DNA from: Ophioderma brevispina
Taxonomy: Eukaryota; Echinodermata; Ophiuroidea; Amphilepidida; Ophiodermatidae
Direction: 5' to 3'
NCBI GenBank assembly: GCA_023653785.1
Contig: JAMKCH010056986.1
Coordinates: 1-64,000, forward strand
DNA length: 64,000 nt
Shown here: positions 43,617-55,177 of the stretch, piece by piece
Position numbering within the stretch: position 1 is the stretch's first letter
Layout of the letters: each line of letters begins with the position of its first letter
Translations under genes and position numbers: made by a program
The notes under the pieces: model-generated
Databases searched by the model: none
The model's input: only the letters and a program-made list of their open reading frames with translations
Told to the model about the DNA's origin: nothing

Positions 43617-44629
43617 GATTTGACATTTGTTTATTTGATTCCTCTCTTCTGCAGAGGCCAGGGTAAAAAAAACAAACGTAAACCATAACCAGGAATTTTG
43701 TTAAGGGAGGGGTGATTTCTTTCAAAAGGGGACTTTCCCAAAAAATGTAAGGGGAGCGATTTGGGTTAAAAGTGGATTTTTTACTGAAATTTAAATTTCT
43801 TTTGACAAAAAAGCATTAAAAATCCTTCCGTTGCAAAAATCTGGGTTTGTACCCTCCTTAAGATCTTTTAGGGTTGTGGGGATTTTTGGAATTGAGGGGA
43901 ATCCCCCTGTCGCCCCTATCCTGGTTACGGGCCTGATTGTACTTTTTTTTTTTTTTAATAATGCAATTTAAGAACAATGAATTCACGTGCGTACATGTTG
44001 TGAGTGTGAAAAGTAAGTGCAATGGTAAAGAAAAAGTTAACTGGGCAATATTTTGATGTTTATATTGCCTGAAATGAGAGATGATAGTCTAGATAAGAGA
44101 CAATCTTTTTTCACTTCATATTTCAGATAGGGAGCTATTCTTGCAAAGTATTCCTGCACATGTGAAAAAATTATGATTTTTACAAACCACTTAAAATGTT
44201 AATTCATTTCACACCACGTGTTTTCCAAGCCTGTTGACAATTTGTAATCTCACTTAAAGTGATCCTGACTATCAAAATCCTAAAACAAACACTTTCAATC
44301 CTTCTGGAAGAATAAATTTCAAAAACCTAATCTTTGCCTAAAACTAAGTCCTATGCTGAAATGTTAGTCAACATTGCCTTTGAAACAATATCACTCTAAG
44401 TTAACTATTTATTTACTTAATTTTGCCTATCTATAAGAGATGTGTCTCAATTACAAAATTATTTAGAAGTGGAAAATATTTAAGTTTCAAGGACTCCTGC
44501 TGTGGCTGCGGATTTGTAACCTCCTACCAGGGAATTTTGGCAAAATCTCTAAAAAGTGACTTCACATACAAACTATTCAGATATATTCCAGATTAGGAAT
44601 CAGTGGGGTTTGCAACAAGCTGTATATAG
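43617..44629. other. No gene recognised
   Basis: A run of 14 Ts near 43946 and ordinary AT-rich DNA. Confidence 0.35.
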
Positions 44630-44762
44630 GAGGGTTAGTGCAGAAGGCCCATCTGACATAGCTGCCATTTGTCAGTTGTCTTGTAATAAGTGTTTTAAAA
44701 GCTGCCAAATCTAACATATGGCAAAGCTATTGCAGATGGCGGCCTTCTTGCAATAAACCCTC
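44630..44762. mobile_element. Small inverted-repeat MITE P, copy 2
   Basis: GAGGGTTAGTGCAGAAGGCC with CATCTG at the left pairs with CAGATGGCGGCCTTCTTGCA and ATAAACCCTC at the right. 133 bp; the interior has GTTGTCTTGTAATAAGTGTT. Confidence 0.75.
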
Positions 44763-44823
44763 GAATTATTTTTATCAATGGACAAAGATTTAGTTCTGTA
44801 TGTTTCTGGATACTGGGAGAAGG

Positions 44824-45177
44824 TACCGTACTGACCCGAGTCTAGTCCCATGCTCGATTATTAGTCCACCCATTTTGAAATAATTAAAAACACGCAGAAA
44901 ATCCTAGTAAATCCCACCACAGTTTTGTTGTTTACGGCAATAGGAAAAATGCAATTTTTGTTAAATCATTACTGTTTGGTAGTATCTTCTAGTGATTTTC
45001 TCTTCATTGACACTCCTCATTTGACACATGAAATTAAGTTTAGCTCTGAAAGATTGAAATGTGGATGCTAGGGTGTTTCATGCTTGAGTGGAGATCCCAT
45101 TATAATCCCACCCCCTAAAATTCATTGCTAATTTCAGCTTAAAAAAATAGGTGGGACTATATAGCGTCAGTACAGTA
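44824..45177 (-). mobile_element. Inverted-repeat element H, copy 2
   Basis: TACCGTACTGACCCGAGTCT and the complement of AGTCCCACC..CTGACGCTATATAGT form the ends. Reverse orientation relative to 52537-52944. Shared words include TTTGGTAGTATCTTCTAGTG and CCCATTATAATCCCACCCCC. Confidence 0.75.
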
Positions 45178-45416
45178 CTTGAGATTATATACTCATACCA
45201 AATTCAGAGCAGTAGCAGTAGTATCCATCAAAGTACACTGAGTGGAATACTGTCTAGTTTATCTTTAAGGTGATAATAGGTACATACAAGGTTCTTAATA
45301 GGTACCCTAGAAGGTGCGAATAATAGAAATCTAATAAGACCAGAGTTGGCAGGAAACTTCATGTGTCAATACCTCTATGCAAATGTGTCATAAATTTATC
45401 CTCACGTCAAGAAATT

Positions 45417-45540
45417 GCAGTCAGTCCGTGGCGTGGCACGTAAAAAGCGCCGTCGCTTCAAGTCAGCGCGAGCGTTTCTCTTGCGACAAATAAATCTCGC
45501 GATGAGTCAATGCACCGAGAGGTAGCGCGGAATATAGCAT
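45417..45540. other. CpG cluster
   Basis: More than a dozen CpGs in about 120 bp (GTGGCGTGGCACG, GCGCCGTCGC, CAGCGCGAGCG, CTCGCGATGAG). No ORF or TIR is linked to it. It could be a small promoter or a fragment of a GC-rich element. Confidence 0.4.
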
Positions 45541-47154
45541 AGAGTAAACCTACCACATTGGGGGGGTTCCATGTAGTGAGAACTATATAATATATGAATG
45601 CCAGTATAGGTGATCTGTCTGTGTAAAATATTATAATTTATCAACTATCAGTACTATTTATTTTGCGTTGCATGTGATGATGTCGGGTGATTATGCAAGC
45701 TCTCCTACACATAAAGGAACCATGAAAAAATAATATATAATTCTTAAAGTCTGCTATGTGTATCTAGCATAAGCCTAAAAATATGTTTGTTAGCCGTAAC
45801 AGAGGAGTAATATGAGGTCGGTCGGATTTTTTAAGATGAACTTCAAAACTTGTTTTAACTCTAAATGAAGACAACAATGCTACTATTTAAAACCTTTGGG
45901 CAAGATTCCATATGTACCCCTTCAAAAAATATACAGGTAACACATGTCTATTTTATTTTTGGCTGGGGTAAGGGGTTTTGTTGTGTAAGGCCATAAATTA
46001 ACTACAAAAAGTGCATGAATTAGGGGGACTTCTGTTAGTCAACCTCAAAATTTATTTGGTCAATTTTACTTGAGCCACAACTCTACGGTGTTTCTTCATG
46101 ACTGCCTTCTTGCTGGAACAATTACAAGACACAGCTGTTTGACCCCATACAAATTGTCTCTTTATTATTAGAACAATTGAACGCAGTGGCGACACAATTT
46201 TTGACAACTTGAATAAGCAGGAGGAGGGACATGCAAGAGCTATCATTTCTGCAAAAATCTGACAAATCGATTGTGGGAATCTTGTCATACGGCTACAAAG
46301 TTTTGATTTCAATGTTAATAGCGCCCTCTAATGCCCATTCTCCATAGAAAGCATGGAAAACTAGATTTTAAGGAAAAATCATATTTTTGCCCGCAATGAA
46401 ATTCGTAAATTTACAAAGAATGTAGTTATGTCTAAATATTCCAAATCATTTTGTCAAAACGGTGTTCGACAGAATAACTTTTGTTTTATTATGGGTTTGT
46501 CATACTAAATGGAGACTTTCAAAACAGCTGTGAAGAGCATCAATAGTGCAGTTTTTCTTTTCAGTCCCACAAAATCATAAGGTCAAGCATTATTTAGCGA
46601 ACAATGAGATATGGGTCCAAATCTCGTTATAAACACCTTTGTTGTGGCCATGCTGTTAAGGCCAACTTCCTCTTACTGTGTGTATCATTTTCTGCCCCTG
46701 CTTTGGAATGAACTTCACTAGCTATTTATGCAGTGTATTCTACCTATTTTGCCCCAAATTTGAACGTCAGATTTGGTCATATCATTTTCTGTGTTAGATG
46801 CATAAGCCAATTACTTAAGATTAAAATGGGGTTTTTTCATGGTTACTTAAGAAAAACTATTTTCTTTATAACGAAATATTATAATAATAATTATTAAAGA
46901 TGTGATCCCAATGTTCTGTAGATCAAGTTGGGGCAATGATACATGAGACGAATAATGAGAAAAAAAGAAGAACCTGGAAGCAAACTGGAAAGATCACAGT
47001 TTCATGATGTTATTGTCGATTTGCTTTGAGTAATTAATCCTTTTATGTTTCAATTTTCATAACTGATTAACCTATACCCTCTAAAGAAGGAAATCGTTTA
47101 AACAGTAAGTACTTTGGTGCATTCATAAAATAATTTGTTAAAAGGGACAACATA
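45541..47154. other. No gene recognised
   Basis: AT-rich DNA without a supported exon, apart from the CTCF-like word listed separately. Confidence 0.35.
46319..46334 (-). promoter_or_regulatory. CTCF-like motif
   Basis: TAGCGCCCTCTAATGC matches 14 of 16 positions of TAGCGCCCTCTAGTGG, the complement of the bilaterian CTCF core. Function is inferred only. Confidence 0.35.
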
Positions 47155-47833
47155 GGAGCGTTGTTTCTACTGGGTCCGTTTACCGCGTGGGGAAGGATCG
47201 ATTCCGTTATCCACCTCAGTAGAAACAGACCGAAACCCGCTTATTTAACGCGACGCGGCAAAACAAACTGCTCTGAGGTTTTTGCCGTGTTGCATACCGC
47301 TATTTCACCAGCAATAAACAGCCGATAGCGGTATTTGCCATGTTGTGGCAGGATATGATCGCCAAGGCCCGCTGGGTGGGTTTAAGCGAATTCCACTGCG
47401 CCGCAGCGTCAAATATCATCAGCCAGTTGATTGTTATGTTCATATGCAGAAGTGAATATCAAATTTCAACATCAATAATATAATTGGATTAACAAAATTT
47501 CTTTTAAGTTTTTGTTTTACACCTACCTGGTGGTACATCATTAAAAGACAATAAAAAAATTAATAACGTGAGGGAATAGGCACCGTGCATGTTAAACACA
47601 CCCTCAAGAAAAGGAAATCGACATGCACGTTTTGAAGTTTTAGGAAAGGGGAAATATTGTAACCACGGTCAGGTCTGTCGAAAGCATTATAGGCGGATAT
47701 TGCAGCGAGGCATGCCACATAGCGGTATGTGCCTCAATAGAAGAAAACACTGAGATTAGCGGAAAAAGCCGAGGCCATTTAGCGGGGTTAGCAAAAGCCG
47801 CTTGTTGCCGTGTCGGCAGTAGAAACACGCTCC
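47155..47833. mobile_element. GC-rich TIR transposon G
   Basis: TAGGAGCGTTGTTTCTACTG at the left is matched by the complement of CAGTAGAAACACGCTCCTA at the right (one indel). It is flanked by TA, so the element proper is GGAGCG..CGCTCC, 679 bp. Both subterminal regions carry CCGCTATTT/ATAGCGGTAT and GCCGTGTTG/GCCGTGTCG words. No second copy in this window and no coding capacity. Confidence 0.75.
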
Positions 47834-48379
47834 TAATAGCTTGGTTCCATGAAATTTGTGGCTTCATTTTTAATGAGGTCAAATTTCAAAACTTTCAAAA
47901 ACAAACAAAATTCACAAATTAATGTATCAAAGAATGTGTGAGGTTCCGGCAGAAAACGGAGTTAGAGGTATTTTGTTGATCCCACGGATCATGCCCCAAC
48001 AACCACCAAAAAGTTGAGATTCTGATTGGTCACCTTCACCATTGGCCAGAGAAAGGGTTATGTGAAATTGTTAATTCCAAAACTGACTGTATCGGCACAT
48101 AAAACTTCAATCTGTGGTTAAAAACTGTTAAGCTTTGTGCCGGAATAGACATTTCTGACTTATTGGGGTTGGGAGTGTAGGGCCATTGTTACCATATTGA
48201 ACGGCACCAACGGTATCTAACATTTGCGTGTAGGTTGTATGTTTACGTTTGTAGTCAAAACTTTGGCCCAGGCATGGTTTGCACCTCTTCATGAACCGAC
48301 CATGTCTAGTGATGGGATGGGTATACGGATTAAGATTTAAAATTGGGGGGGGGGGTGGCTTTATGAAAGGCGGCGTTAG
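47834..48379. other. No gene recognised
   Basis: No supported exon; a G-run lies at 48343-48354. Confidence 0.35.
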
Positions 48380-48525
48380 AACCCAGTGGTTACGAGGGGC
48401 AATTTCCGATAGGTATAACAAATGTCCCAATCACAAGCCAAAAATTTCCGGTTCGCAGGGCAAAAGAATCTAAAAGGGCTGATTTAACATAAATGGCATG
48501 TTTATTCCCGATTCCAACCAGGGCG
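48380..48525 (+). repeat. Dispersed repeat K, copy 2
   Basis: GTGGTTACGAGGGGCAATTT, ACAAATGTCCCAAT, TTTCCGGTTCGCAGGGC and GGGCTGATTTAACAT match 2750-2850 in order. Confidence 0.6.
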
Positions 48526-49178
48526 GATGACGTCAATCGCTTATACATGTGGTGAAAACCAAAGTGCGAAATCAAAAGTACGATCACTGCACTCGCGAGC
48601 CCTGACGCTTTTTTAGCGTTGTATAGAGGATTTGATTATACGCACATGTGCTAAGCAATTTTTGCCAATGCAAAGGATGTCTGCTTGGGTATAGGGGGGG
48701 TGGGGGTTGTTTTTGTGGGTTGGGTGGGGGGGGTTTGTATACTGTGCTGTGTCCAATATTGAAATGTTACACCCCTCCCTCGTATAAGAACGGTTAAATT
48801 GGGTTGTGTAAAACAAAACATGTATGTCATAACATTTTAAGGCATCACTAAAGTCAGCTGAATTTTAGGGAATATGCTTTTCAAGGCTATCTGTTGAGCC
48901 ATAAACAGAAGGGAGGGTGCTGGGATCACAAAATGCTTGAGAATATTACTTTTCTACTTTTAAGTCAGTCTATAAGTGCTTTGCTACAAACCCCACTCAT
49001 GGTGTTAAATACCTCGAACAAAGAACCTGTTTTTTCAAATATTGAAATCCCTATCTGTAAGAAACCATTCAATAAATGGACTTTCTGCAGGATAACTTTT
49101 ATTGCGTTTGTATTGTATACTGTATTCTATCTATTTAGTGCTCTTCCCCTGATACACACATTCAAAGATTTGCCTAAC
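48526..49178. other. No gene recognised
   Basis: Contains GGGGGGGTGGGGGTTG and GGGTTGGGTGGGGGGGG (48695-48735), which could form a G-quadruplex. The 102-codon frame at 48894-49202 runs into MITE E and is not called. Confidence 0.35.
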
Positions 49179-49365
49179 TTAAAGGTGCAACAAGAGATTT
49201 AAAATAACATGTGAAATATTTTTGCACTGGTCTAAAGCTTTCCATCAAAAATATCCCCATCTGAAAGGATTAAGCTGAGAACTGTTTCTTTGGTATAAAA
49301 ATTGTGAAATTTCTAATTTAGGAGCAAATATAAAATTCGGCATATGTTTTCAACTGAAATATGCC
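49179..49365 (+). mobile_element. MITE family E, truncated copy
   Basis: TTAAAGGTGCAACAAGAGAT, then GGATTAAGCTGAGAACTGTT, CTTTGGTATAAAAATTGTG and AGGAGCAAATA. It ends near CATATGTTTTCAACTGAAAT, lacking the right half. Confidence 0.75.
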
Positions 49366-50516
49366 GAGTACGTAGATCGAATAAAAATTAGATCTGACAC
49401 AGTGTTTTAAAACAACTTGTATCTTTTTATTTAACCTTATCTATGATGGAAAATAAAGAAGCAGTATGTAGGAGAGTTAACCGTACCGATTATTTTAAAT
49501 CAATGAATTTTACAATTTGTAGAGGTAACATTGACATTAAATTTAGCATACAAAGTAAGTGGACTGATAAAATTGCAAATATAATATACTTAGTAAATTT
49601 AAACAAAACTGATAACTATACCATGGAACCATTTAGTATTAGAGGTTGTAATATCTGAAAATTAACATTGAACCTGAATGTATATGGACTGGAGCCAGCC
49701 TTTTATGATTTAGTCCTACCCAATTAGAAGGCTATAGGATTTCCTGTAACTACTCTTAACAACTTTGCAATTGATGAAACTGCTGAGCCGTGTCCACAGT
49801 AGGACTCGCAAATTGTTCACATGAGTGCGTTCAACAGATGTAAACTGTGAATAGAGCATAGTCGTGTCCTTCAAAATGAACAACGGGGTTACAATGCAAT
49901 AACAATCTTATGTGGCAATGATTTGTTAATTTTCACGCTCATGTAGACCGTTAAAAAATCAATATTCTCCTTTTCCAGATGCAGAACATTGATTCGATTA
50001 TACCTGTTAAAAAGTTTAACATTCGATCTTGCTGGAAATATATATATATAAGGATATTGGAAAACTATTAATATGGACAGCAGCCACCCCTTTTTGGATG
50101 TCTATTGGCCGCAAAATTCAAAACTTTGGCAAAACTTGTGCTTTGTTATCTTCAACGTTTAATTCCATCATTGTGTTTGACGAACTTAGCGCAAATATTG
50201 AGGTTGAAGAGCAGACGACAGGCACGAGTCATCAATCTCGCGTAGTACGAGATTGCACGTAACTTTGTCTTTAATGCCTCATTAACAAAGTGCTTGCGAT
50301 TTGCCTGTCCAAACAAAATCACTATACAATTTCTTGATTTTGGTTTATAATGATTTTGATTTTTGCTGCAATCTCAGCCATTCTCAGGAGAGTAGTGCTT
50401 GTTTCTTGTTGTTGGAAGTGATGGGATGGGAGCCCCCAGCCGCATAGCCACCCGGCCCAGATTTTCGGAGGGGTCAAGTTTTCGGTCAGTGCATATCCAG
50501 ATCCTACTTGCAAAGG
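49366..50516. other. No gene recognised
   Basis: A 71-codon plus-strand frame (49443-49658) and a 77-codon frame (50029-50262) show no family motif. A short (TA)n lies at 50039-50050. Confidence 0.3.
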
Positions 50517-50752
50517 GCATAAGAAGAGAAGATATCAGTAGCTTCCCACAATGCATTGCTTCCATTGGAAGTTTTTGTACAGGTAGTCATGTGAATCGTT
50601 AGAGATGAAACACTCTTAAAATGCAAGTTTGTGATCAGTACTGTCAATTAAGCCATGTTTCATCACAAACGATTCACATCAGTACCTGTACAAAAACCTC
50701 CATTGGAAGCAATGCATTGTGGGAAGCTACAGAAATCTTCTCTTGGGCATAA
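50517..50752. repeat. Long hairpin: ~95-bp inverted arms, 45-bp loop
   Basis: Left arm 50517-50611 pairs with 50657-50752 at roughly 90% identity. Landmarks: GTAGCTTCCCACAATGCATT in the left arm and AATGCATTGTGGGAAGCTAC in the right are exact complements, as are TTTTTGTACAGGTA/TACCTGTACAAAAA. Transcribed from either strand it would form a long stem. It could be a foldback element or a small-RNA precursor. Confidence 0.9.
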
Positions 50753-51064
50753 GGGTGAAAAAAGGCCCAATCTTTTCCTCTGAATCTCCTGGGGCGCACT
50801 GCTCCTCTTGTCACCCTTATGTCCATGTCCATTCCCCGGGAGTTCTGCCACTGCTTCAATACAGTAAGTACTCCCCTAAAAATCTCTTGCACAATGTCCT
50901 GTGTACTTATTAGTTTAATATTATAAATACAATAATTATATTTTTGATATTAGGGCCATTTACCTCAATTTCACCATTTCTAACCTCAGTTGAGATTAGG
51001 CCACAGAGTATGATGAAATGTACACTAAGTAAAAATATGGCATAATTACATTATACACATACTC

Positions 51065-51110
51065 TGTATCATGTGCTTTATTCTGTTAATGGAATAAAGC
51101 ACATGATACA
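51065..51110. repeat. Perfect 19-bp stem, 8-nt loop, with AATAAA on both strands
   Basis: TGTATCATGTGCTTTATTC (51065-51083) and GAATAAAGCACATGATACA (51092-51110) are exact complements. Because of the symmetry, an AATAAA hexamer is presented on each strand. Confidence 0.95.
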
Positions 51111-51121
51111 TAAGCAGAGAT

Positions 51122-51415
51122 TTAACAGAGGAGTAGTCCCATTTCCTGAAAATCCAAAATTTGAACCGACGGGAAGGCCAAATTTTAGCGTAGCATCAGG
51201 TGAAGCTCCGGGGAACATATTTTCTTACGCAATTTGGGGGTACAAGACCCCTTCTCCAACATAAATCAGTACTTAAAACTTGTGTTTTTGATGCACCTTC
51301 ATCATTAACACTTTGATCTCAGAAATTGATTTTTTTTTTTTTTTTACATTTCCGGATTTTTTTTATGGCCAAAATTCTGGAAATCCAGAAATTTCCGGAA
51401 AAGTTACATCTCTGA
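51122..51415 (+). repeat. Dispersed repeat U, copy 2
   Basis: Collinear with 3677-3985 (see that entry for the landmark words). Contains a 17-T run and a small internal hairpin around CCGGATTTTT../..AATTTCCGG (51353-51396). Confidence 0.6.
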
Positions 51416-51507
51416 TAAGTAATAAGGTTATAATGCAATTATGCAAAAAAAACATTTACTCTAGTAGAGTACCTCATGTAAAACTATGGATAGGTCTTGA
51501 AAAGACT

Positions 51508-51728
51508 ACTGTAAAAGTTGAAATATTCATGGTATATTATTTTTCACGCTTTTCACACACTTCTGAGCAAGCGTGAAATTAAGAACACACACAAATGTTT
51601 ATTTTGTATTTAAGTCTATAATGTTGGATAGCTGAAAAAAGCAAATTTAAGAACAAGAAAAAAAATGCTAAAAAATTCCACACATACACGCAAAAAATTA
51701 CAGGCGGGAAAATTACCACTTTAACAGT
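51508..51728. mobile_element. Foldback MITE O, copy 2
   Basis: ACTGTAAAAGTTG / CCACTTTAACAGT termini with TA at each edge. The interior parallels 39926-40134 (TTTTTCACGCTTTTCACACA, AAGTCTATAATG, AGCTGAAAAAAGC), but most CpGs are converted to CA/TG. Confidence 0.85.
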
Positions 51729-51817
51729 ATGTGACCAAATGATCAGGAAGCATAGTGACATAACTAATTACTCAATAATAAAGAGCTGGTGCCCCTGGGG
51801 CTTTGTTCTGTAATACC

Positions 51818-52159
51818 TTAAAGGTGTGTGTTCTGATCGTCTTTGGGACCCCCTGATTTACCCGAAGTAGTATCGATTTTGATATCAGATGAAAGGCTGT
51901 ATTTTTCTCATTGTCGTTCTGAAATTTGAGCCCTCAAATCCATTTCATTCCCAAGATATAAACAAAAAACCGCCGTTTTAGTGGTTAACCATCAATATTA
52001 GCACAGTATTGAATAGGGCTTTGCAACATGGTTTATTGCGTCTACCATCAAAACTGCAAATTTGTTTCCCATGGTACATGATGGGGTGTATGTGCAAGTG
52101 CCAGGCTCTCATATCAAGTAGAGAACACAATGCACATAAATCGGAACAAGCACCTCTAA
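51818..52159 (+). mobile_element. MITE family A, copy 2 (intact)
   Basis: TTAAAGGTGTGTGTTCTGAT at the left and the complement of ATCGGAACAAGCACCTCTAA at the right. 342 bp. Reference for the interrupted copy at 11905-12745. Confidence 0.9.
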
Positions 52160-52536
52160 CCTAAAACCGGTAAAACTTTTACTTTCAACCCAATGCTGTT
52201 TTGTCAACGTAACCAATCTGTTATTACTTTTTACATTATTAATAACCTTGAGTCCAAACCTAACCAAAAATAATGTTTTCACTTTATCTTGATTGGATAT
52301 TTTGTCATGGGGGAGGGGGGGCAAATAAAGTTTGGTCACATGTGTGACCCAAAGGTCATACATGTGACCGAACTTGGGGGGACACCGCCACTGTTAATAG
52401 CAAAAGCCGGGTGACAGCCTAGATTTGATGTTACACGCAAATGTTCGATCACGCTGCCCCATACAATAATGCTACTGTGTGCAATTACCAATTTCATCTC
52501 AAGTAGATCAAATCTGTGCATAAAATTACTGTACTG
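52160..52536. other. No gene recognised
   Basis: Contains TCACATGTGTGACC..GGTCATACATGTGACC (52335-52370), a small inverted pair; otherwise unremarkable. Confidence 0.35.
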
Positions 52537-52944
52537 ACCCTAGTATAGTCCCACCTGTTTTTAACCTGAAATTTAGCTTGAATTTAGGGGGTGGGATTAT
52601 AATGGGATCTCCATTCTCCAGCCTAACTTGAAACACACAAGGATCAACATTTCAGCCTTTCAGAGCTAAACTTACCCCAGATATTTTCATGTGTTAATTA
52701 AATGAGGAGTGTGATCAACAAAGACCTGTAAATGAACTGAAACATGAACCTAATTAATAAAGGAAATCACTAGAGGATACTACCAAAACAGTAATGATTG
52801 TAACAAAATTGAACGTAATCTATTGCTTTACAGCAAAAAACTTATGGTGGGATTATAATAGGATTATCTGCTATTCTTCAAATTCTTTCAAAACTGGGAT
52901 GGGATTATAATCGAGCATGGGACTATACTCAGGTCGGTATGGTA
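52537..52944 (+). mobile_element. Inverted-repeat element H, copy 3
   Basis: TACTGTACTGACCCTAGTAT left end, right end GACTATACTCAGGTCGGTAT then GGTA. Same internal order as copy 1. About 408 bp. Confidence 0.85.
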
Positions 52945-53725
52945 GTTACACATACTGCACTCAGTCAAACAGTCCAGATGATATTAAAGTAAATATTTTA
53001 CATAAGTCGGGGGAAGAGGCTGCTGTATACCACAAAAATATCCCTTTAAAGGGATTAGCAGCGATAATGCGAGAGAATCGAAAAATATGTGGAAATGCAT
53101 TTTTAAGTTATAAATCAGGGATAAGTGTGTACAATAAGTGTGTACAACTGCTTTAAATTTGTCATATTACTGTCTCCCGCAAATAGACATACAGCGACGG
53201 CGTCTCAAAATCTACACTAAACAGAGCTGATTGTGGTTTACACCAGCACCGAATAAACAAAGATCAATAATGTTTGTGTTTGAGGTCAAACTGTATTGAT
53301 CATGGTGCACAATATCATGCTGAAAATCTGTGATATTCGCAGGGAAAGGCTTTTTTGATCTCAAGTCGGAATTTTGATACGCACGTATAGAAATTACAGA
53401 ATCAGATGAAAAGTACTGCCTCGTCTTTAATACACGGATTCTAAACCAACCACTTGCAGGTTATGTTCGCATATCCATGCCAGTAACAAAAATATAAAAA
53501 TATGAATTTTGAATGATTTTTTCAATGTTTCCGATTAGCAAAATCCCTTTAAGTTCATTTGGATGTATTTCGCTTCCCAATAAAATATCCGTGTACTGGA
53601 TTACAGTATTTTTGCGTGTGAAAATTTGTCTCATTTCATCCCAGGTCCTAGCCTATCCTCACGAGAGCAAGTTGAAGGAATTTTATATTTTGTTGAAAAT
53701 GAGCCGGTGTTCTTTGGAATCGGAT
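52945..53725. other. Possible degraded D-like element, otherwise unassigned
   Basis: 53640-53725 (CCAGGTCCTAGCCTATCC..GAGAGCAAGTTGAAGGAATT, TTTTGTTGAAAATG) resembles the right third of family D. The rest is unassigned. Confidence 0.35.
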
Positions 53726-54108
53726 TTAAAAGGTACTATCAGATGTTGTATAAATCAAAAATCTAAAAAATCAATCAAAAATCAAATTTTTTTTTTTTGT
53801 AACAAGTAAGGTTAGCTTATAAACCCGTCAAATAATAGGAACCAGAAGCACTCATATAAGGACAAAATCGGAAATTTTTTTCATTCGTCCTTTCGTACAC
53901 TTACTATCTACAACACGTAACTCAATGGAGATCGTATTTAAATAACTGGCCCGTTTCTTCTTCTTCCTTTTCTGTTATTCTTCAGTTGAAAAACCTTCAT
54001 TTTGAAGAATTCTACACGTAATCCTTCATTTTTAAGTTTTTCCTGATTCCTTCCTGGCAATTTCAAATATTTTCACTCTTTCGGAAAATCACTGATAAGT
54101 GTCTTTAA
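53726..54108 (+). mobile_element. MITE family N, copy 4
   Basis: TTAAAAGGTACTATCAGATG at the left, AAATCACTGATAAGTGTCTT then TAA at the right. Shares ACAAGTAAGGTTAG.., GGACAAAATC and CTTCCTTTTCTGTTATTCTT with the other N copies. Confidence 0.75.
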
Positions 54109-54479
54109 CTTTAAACACATTGTTTTAAACAGTAAACAAGTTTGTCTTGTGTCTAAAATTCAAGTTATGTTATGATTAGAGTTTTCTAGTACTTATTTCC
54201 TGTTCAATGGTCCCTACCACTTATTGCTAATCAGGTGGCACAGCTGTAAAATCCCTCAGCTTCCGTCACTTGCCCCAGGGACGGCTCTACACCCAATGGT
54301 TGTATGGACAACAGTGACAAATATCTTTGATGAATGACAATAATGAAAATGTATTGTTATGTACACTAACGTATGTTCAACTAGAAGTGATTATTCAAAA
54401 CACCAAAGATTTTTTAAAATTTTTTGGAAAGGCTTTCCCCAAGAACTAACCCAAATCACACCAAATGGTAAATGAAACT

Positions 54480-55100
54480 TAGAATTTCGCGGTTCTCCGT
54501 TTTCGTGCTATATTCAAAGAAATATAGCTGTGGGCCGCTCCATTACATTTAACCTTGGCACATGACCTTGACCTGATCGACATATGTGGGACTCATGTCT
54601 TACCTATGACACAAGTTTGGTTCCAATTGAACTTTTCAATTGAGGTCAATTTAAAAAACTTTAATATTTGTGTTCCGATCGTTTTTGGAACCCCCCAAGG
54701 ATTTACCCCGGAAGTAGCATCAATGACTAGGCCGTATTTTATCTTTCTCATTGTCGTCCTAAAATTTTGAGCATAAAATCCATGTCATTTCCAAGATATA
54801 AACAAAACAAACGTCGTTTTAAAGTGTTACCATCAATATTAGCACAGTATTGAATGGGCCTTTGCAACATGCCATTATTGCGTCTACCATACAAACCGCA
54901 AGTATGTTTTTCCCACGGTACTTGATGGTGTTTAATGTGGCAAGTGCCGGGCTCTCATAATCAAGTAGAGAACACAATACCCATAATCGGAACAAGCACC
55001 TTTAAGCAATTTAGTGACACACCCCCCCCACACACACACATACATCCACCCACACGGGTTTGCTAAGTGTCCTTGCAGCTACAGCTGGCAGCCTACAATT
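54480..55100 (+). repeat. Dispersed repeat T, copy 2, interrupted by MITE A
   Basis: AATTTCGCGGTTCTCCG, GCTGTGGGCCGCTCC, TTTGGTTCCAATTGAACTTT, then after the insertion CACACACACATACATCCACC and TTTGCTAAGTGTCC. Lacks the internal duplication of copy 1. Confidence 0.7.
54661..55005 (+). mobile_element. MITE family A, copy 3, inserted in repeat T
   Basis: TTAATATTTGTGTTCCGATC .. GATTATGGG-type interior .. CGGAACAAGCACCTTTAA. Collinear with 51818-52159. Confidence 0.85.
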
Positions 55101-55177
55101 AGTCTGTATAATTATTAGTTTATTTTTTGAATGATTTCGGTAAACAAAATGCTGTTTAAATGGCTTGAGAATATTCT

